Of a stretch of 9,973 nucleotides of DNA, positions 7,002 to 9,973 are shown piece by piece. Below the pieces are notes generated by a model. That model did not search any database, was not told the DNA's origin, and saw only the letters and a list, made by a program, of their open reading frames with translations. Source of the stretch: Bacillota bacterium (lineage in GTDB: Bacteria > Bacillota > Clostridia > Oscillospirales > Acutalibacteraceae). The position numbers were made by a program, and so were the translations under genes. Every line of letters begins with the position of its first letter. Positions within the stretch are counted from its first letter, which is position 1. The stretch lies in the NCBI GenBank assembly GCA_023415895.1, contig JAEZJA010000131.1, forward strand, positions 1 to 9,973, given 5' to 3'.

Positions 7002-8708
7002 ATGAAAAATACTTCATTTTTCCCGTTTGAGCGTAACAAATATTATTACGGGAAGCTTTTGTCTGTGGAGGATTTCAATCTCGAGCAGAAATACGTCAAC
7101 GATAAGAGGCGGATGATCAACCGCCTGATCGACGGCACGGGGATTGTTGCGGGCATGAACGTGGTGGGTCTGGACGAGCGCACCATTTCGGTGGAAAGAG
7201 GCTTTGCGCTGGACTGTGTCGGACGGGAAATCGTCATCGACAACCCGATCATCAAAAAGCTGTCGCTGATCGAAAACTTTGATTCCTGCGTCAAGACCAA
7301 CGCCAACTATATGTATCTTTGCATCGAATACGATGAAAAAGAAAAAGCGGCGGTGCACAACATTGCGGGAAGCTCCTCGCAGGACGATGTCGCTTATAAC
7401 AAGATTCGAGAATCGTATCGTTTGTTTCTGACAAACGACGAGCCGGATGCCGAGGTACTGCGTGCTGAAGATCTGTTTGAGGAAACCAAGGTCGTTTACT
7501 GGGACGGCAATGTGCGCATCAAGCAGGTCATGCCGCGCTATGTGAAACCGGGCAGCCGTTTTGAGATGCGCGTGGAGGTCGAAAATTACAACAAGCAGGC
7601 GGTGGCCTTCTCCTATGATTTGCAGCTCACCTGCCTTACCTGCGACAACCGGCCCACCCTCAAGGTGGAATTTGATGAGGTCACCTATGAGAAAACGGGC
7701 CAATACAGCGTGGCTTACACGCTCGATGCGCTGGATGTTGTGGATACGGACGGCGTTGCCGAGATCGACCCCTCCAGCTTCCGGCTGATGGTGGGCAAGA
7801 AACGGCTGGATGCCAAGGCCGAGCAGAAATCGGTAACGGCGATCACGGTGGGTGATAGCATAGACGAAATGGTGAAGCGGTATTACGGTCTGTCCATGGA
7901 TGCCGTGCTGAGAAGCAACTACATGCAGAATCTGTATCTGGCCAAGATCTGTCTGATCAAAGCCGGGGATACCTATGTAATCGAGAACATCGAAAACGTG
8001 CCGTTCGGGCAGTATGTCATGAACAGCACACTGTCCACGGCCATTCAAAAGCTTCTGGCTAAGCAGTCGCCCGCAGCAGGCGTAGCCAATCTGTCCGTCC
8101 CGCTGAATCCGGGAGAAAAAATCACTCCTTTACGCCGGGATATTGCGAGCGGAGTATGCCGTATCGATCTGGGCATTGGCGGACAAAAGAAGGAGCGCTT
8201 CTTCTCGGACGAGATCATCCACGGCCTGGGGCTGGGCAGCGTCACCATTATCCTCTCGGTATCCAATCCCAACGAGGTGACCTTCGGCTCCTCCGAGGTG
8301 TTTGAGAATGAAAATCCCTGCGTAGAGGTAGCGGCCAAGCTCAATCCGGCGAAAGGTACCTTTGTCATCGGTGCCCGCCTGATTGCCACGACAACCAAAA
8401 CGTCGGTGGATGTCAAATGGACGGCCATCCGGGATATGGAGGAGATCATCGCCGAAAAGACCAAGATGAAGATTTTCGTTAAACCCAATTCCCTGACACT
8501 CAAAACAAGAGAAAGCTATTATCTCGAAGCGGTGTGCAGCAACATGCCGGATAAAACGGTGCAGTGGAGCGTCGCGGAAAATGGCGGCATGATCGACAGC
8601 AACGGCATGTATGTCGCCCCGAATGAGCCGGGGGTGTATGAGGTGCTTGTACAAAGCGTGATGTACCCTGAGGTAAAGGCCTCCATCATGGTCGTTGTGC
8701 GCGAGTGA
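7002..8708 (+). CDS. Baseplate-associated multidomain protein with C-terminal Ig-like domain
   Basis: The 568-residue product has no characterised function that I can name. Its N-terminus (FERNKYYYGKLLSVEDFNLE, then NDKRRMINRLIDGTGIVAGM, residues 10-52) matches a pattern I recall in uncharacterised proteins beside tail protein I and baseplate J genes, roughly Y-Y-G-K-L-L-x-x-x-D-F-x-x-E-Q followed by N-R-L-x-x-G-x-G-I-V-x-G. The next part contains YLCIEYDEKEK and an IRESYRLFLT segment. A beta-rich block (about 165-300, with VKPGSRFEMRVEVENYNKQA) looks like a CARDB-type or Ig-type insertion. LYLAKICLIKAGDTYVIENI follows, then SDEIIHGLGLG (402-412) and a GTFVIGARLI strand. The last part (about 491-568) is a bacterial Ig-like domain: VKPNSLTLKTRE, VQWSVAENGGMIDSNGMYVA (W522), PGVYEVLVQS. 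There is no signal peptide or membrane helix, so it probably reaches its site as part of the particle. A peripheral baseplate or target-contacting role is inferred from domains and position only. Confidence 0.72.
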   Translation: MKNTSFFPFERNKYYYGKLLSVEDFNLEQKYVNDKRRMINRLIDGTGIVAGMNVVGLDERTISVERGFALDCVGREIVIDNPIIKKLSLIENFDSCVKTNANYMYLCIEYDEKEKAAVHNIAGSSSQDDVAYNKIRESYRLFLTNDEPDAEVLRAEDLFEETKVVYWDGNVRIKQVMPRYVKPGSRFEMRVEVENYNKQAVAFSYDLQLTCLTCDNRPTLKVEFDEVTYEKTGQYSVAYTLDALDVVDTDGVAEIDPSSFRLMVGKKRLDAKAEQKSVTAITVGDSIDEMVKRYYGLSMDAVLRSNYMQNLYLAKICLIKAGDTYVIENIENVPFGQYVMNSTLSTAIQKLLAKQSPAAGVANLSVPLNPGEKITPLRRDIASGVCRIDLGIGGQKKERFFSDEIIHGLGLGSVTIILSVSNPNEVTFGSSEVFENENPCVEVAAKLNPAKGTFVIGARLIATTTKTSVDVKWTAIRDMEEIIAEKTKMKIFVKPNSLTLKTRESYYLEAVCSNMPDKTVQWSVAENGGMIDSNGMYVAPNEPGVYEVLVQSVMYPEVKASIMVVVRE

Positions 8709-8742
8709 TGCCGCCGGGATGAGGCAGGAAATCCAGTGAAAC

Positions 8743-8748
8743 GAGGTG
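8743..8748 (+). promoter_or_regulatory. Ribosome binding site for the pseudokinase gene
   Basis: GAGGTG sits just upstream of the ATG at 8753, with 4 bases between them. The 44-base gap after the previous gene shows no terminator hairpin, consistent with read-through. Confidence 0.6.
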
Positions 8749-8752
8749 TGCG

Positions 8753-9607
8753 ATGGTTATTCAAACGTTTGAACACAGCTATACCGTGGTCAGTCTGCGG
8801 GAAGCAAACCGGCTGGGAACCGTTTTTATATGCAGGGATGCCGCGACGGGAGAGCAATTCTCCGTCCTTTGCATCCGCGATCAAAAGCTGGCGTCTGAGG
8901 TTTTGCTGTATCTGACCAACCATATCAACACCACCGTTTTTACGGATTTCGTCGAATATTTTAAGGATGAAGATCAGCTGTGCGTCGTGATGAAATACCG
9001 CGACGAGACAACGCTTGACAATCATCTGCTCCGGGAGCGCCCGTCGTTAAAGGAACGGCTGGAAATCGGACGGCGGATCGTCGAGCAGATGGTGCTGCTC
9101 GAAATGCCCGAATACTTCCAGTGCAACTGCCTGCGTGCCGACCGAATTGTGATCTATCCCAATATGGATGTGTTTTTCAATTATAGTCTCACGAATATCG
9201 ACACGATTTCCCATGCCACCGGCACGGGCATTGTGCAGCAATTCGCCGATGTTTTTCACCTGCTTTTCCGGCAGGAGATCGACAAGGAGACCATTCAGCC
9301 GCTTGTCCTCTTTTACAATCATCTTAGAGCCGCCGAATACATCGGCAATATTGACCTGTATACACAGTATAAAAAGTTGATGGACACGGTGCTGGCCCTG
9401 CCCGGCGCGGAGGAAGGCAAGCCCCAGTCCTTCTGGTACCGGGTGTGGGAAAAGGTCAAGCGGGCGGCCAAAAAACTGAGGAAGCTGCTGATGATTCTTC
9501 TAGTCCTTCTGGCGATTGCTTATCTTATTTATACCGTCGGCACGGTCAACCGGCCGATTAAAGAGACGGGTAATTTCGATAGGATCGGGACAGTGGAACT
9601 TGTATAG
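8753..9607 (+). CDS. Membrane-anchored pseudokinase-like protein
   Basis: The 284-residue product reads as a shrunken protein-kinase fold tied to the membrane. In the N-lobe, LGTVFICRDAATGEQFSVLC (21-40) lines up with the Gly-rich loop and beta-3 of Ser/Thr kinases, but leucine (L39) stands where the VAIK lysine should be. FVEYFKDEDQLCVVMKY, then TLDNHLL, resemble beta-4/beta-5 and the hinge. In the C-lobe, CNCLRADRIVI (124-134) occupies the place of the HRDxKxxN loop without H, R, D or N, and NYS (143-145) replaces DFG. All key catalytic residues are therefore absent. A basic stretch (KRAAKKLRK, 236-244) precedes one hydrophobic helix (about 245-262), leaving roughly 22 residues beyond the membrane. 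This predicts a cytoplasmic fold with a C-terminal anchor. The layout recalls EssB/YukC of type VII secretion, which pairs a pseudokinase with one membrane helix, but the large extracellular EssB domain is missing. A docking role for the injection system is inferred from gene order. Confidence 0.68.
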   Translation: MVIQTFEHSYTVVSLREANRLGTVFICRDAATGEQFSVLCIRDQKLASEVLLYLTNHINTTVFTDFVEYFKDEDQLCVVMKYRDETTLDNHLLRERPSLKERLEIGRRIVEQMVLLEMPEYFQCNCLRADRIVIYPNMDVFFNYSLTNIDTISHATGTGIVQQFADVFHLLFRQEIDKETIQPLVLFYNHLRAAEYIGNIDLYTQYKKLMDTVLALPGAEEGKPQSFWYRVWEKVKRAAKKLRKLLMILLVLLAIAYLIYTVGTVNRPIKETGNFDRIGTVELV

Positions 9608-9638
9608 CCGAATTCGGATGACATAGGAGTCAGATAAC

Positions 9639-9973
9639 ATGAAGTTTTCAGGTTCGTTCAATCTGGCACAGGCGTTTAATCTGTTTCTAAAAAAATTTCA
9701 GAGAATCTTTATATCGCCCTTCCAGATGCTCTACCGAAAATGCGTGCGGCTGCTCAGCCCGCAGAATCTGGCGGGGAAAATTGCGGGAGACATCCAACAG
9801 GAAGTCAAAAGCATTAAAGAAAAGCCGAAATCCATCAGCGAGTATTACCTGATTGGTCAGAAATACGTGGCCAAAAAGCTGGTATATGCTCTGTCACTGG
9901 TGATGATTATCGGTGTTGCTTTGTTGATCCGCTTCGGGTTTCCCTTTGTGCAGTCCAAGTTTCTGACCAAAAC
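9639..9973 (+). CDS. Membrane protein of unknown function, 3' partial
   Basis: An open frame starts at the ATG at 9639, preceded by AGGAG at 9625-9629 (9-base spacing), and runs off the window end after 111 full codons. The visible N-terminal 80 residues are basic and partly amphipathic: FNLFLKKFQRIFISPFQMLY, then DIQQEVKSIKEKPKSISEYY. A hydrophobic helix follows at about 82-102 (LVYALSLVMIIGVALLIRFG), then FPFVQSKFLTK. There is no cleavable signal peptide. Positive charges before the helix predict a cytoplasmic N-terminus, with the rest, cut off here, outside the cell. I do not recognise the family. It follows the pseudokinase gene after 31 bases and is probably in the same operon, so the two membrane proteins may act together. 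The part after the helix, beyond the window, would be most informative. Confidence 0.7.
   Translation, partial: MKFSGSFNLAQAFNLFLKKFQRIFISPFQMLYRKCVRLLSPQNLAGKIAGDIQQEVKSIKEKPKSISEYYLIGQKYVAKKLVYALSLVMIIGVALLIRFGFPFVQSKFLTK

Noticed and set aside
7857..7980. A LysM-like peptidoglycan-binding domain in the 7002-8708 product (VGDSIDEMVKRYYGLSMDAV)
   Set aside because: The opening resembles LysM, but the remainder does not complete the fold pattern, and the following LYLAKICLI stretch fits the protein's own conserved core better.
8709..8752. A promoter or terminator between the Ig-domain protein gene and the pseudokinase gene
   Set aside because: The 44-base gap has no convincing hairpin with a T run and no clear -35/-10 pair, so read-through is the simpler reading.
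8753..9607. An active Ser/Thr protein kinase
   Set aside because: The lysine of beta-3, the HRD aspartate, the catalytic-loop asparagine and the DFG aspartate positions are all substituted.

Overview
The window looks like an internal, single-strand stretch of a contractile injection system (CIS) operon: the baseplate half of a phage-tail-like device. G+C is moderate (a rough impression of 50-55%). Shine-Dalgarno sites are strong and close to consensus (GAGGTGA, AGGAGG, AGGGAGG), GTG starts are frequent, and genes are tightly packed. This suggests a Firmicute, most likely a member of the Clostridia, but the host is inferred and not proven. All eight genes read on the + strand, and no gap exceeds about 45 bases. 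I see no RNA gene, insertion sequence, CRISPR array or credible internal terminator.

Layout: 1-219 is the 3' end of a beta-helical spike protein (VgrG/gpV/Afp8-like). 236-661 is a gp25-like sheath-initiator/wedge protein. 688-3708 and 3730-5814 are two full-length baseplate J-like proteins that are paralogous from end to end. 5832-6965 is a tail protein I-like wedge protein. 7002-8708 is a multidomain protein of a type I recall near such baseplates, ending in a bacterial Ig-like domain. 8753-9607 is a degenerate protein-kinase fold (pseudokinase) with a single C-terminal membrane helix. From 9639 to the window end is the start of a second protein with a predicted membrane helix.

How they would work together: the spike sits at the centre of the baseplate, gp25 starts sheath assembly, and the J and tail-I proteins form the wedges that trigger contraction. 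The order spike, gp25, J, J-like, tail-I resembles eCIS-type clusters (Afp8, Afp9, Afp11, Afp12 and relatives) more than a canonical Gram-negative T6SS or a complete prophage. Sheath, tube, ATPase, tape measure, PAAR tip and effectors are not in this window and would have to lie outside it.

The most interesting part is the 3' end. Two membrane proteins, one of them a kinase fold without its catalytic residues, follow the baseplate genes in the same transcription unit. This raises the possibility of a CIS that docks to the inner face of a Gram-positive membrane through a pseudokinase anchor. That is inference from gene order and topology, not a demonstrated function.
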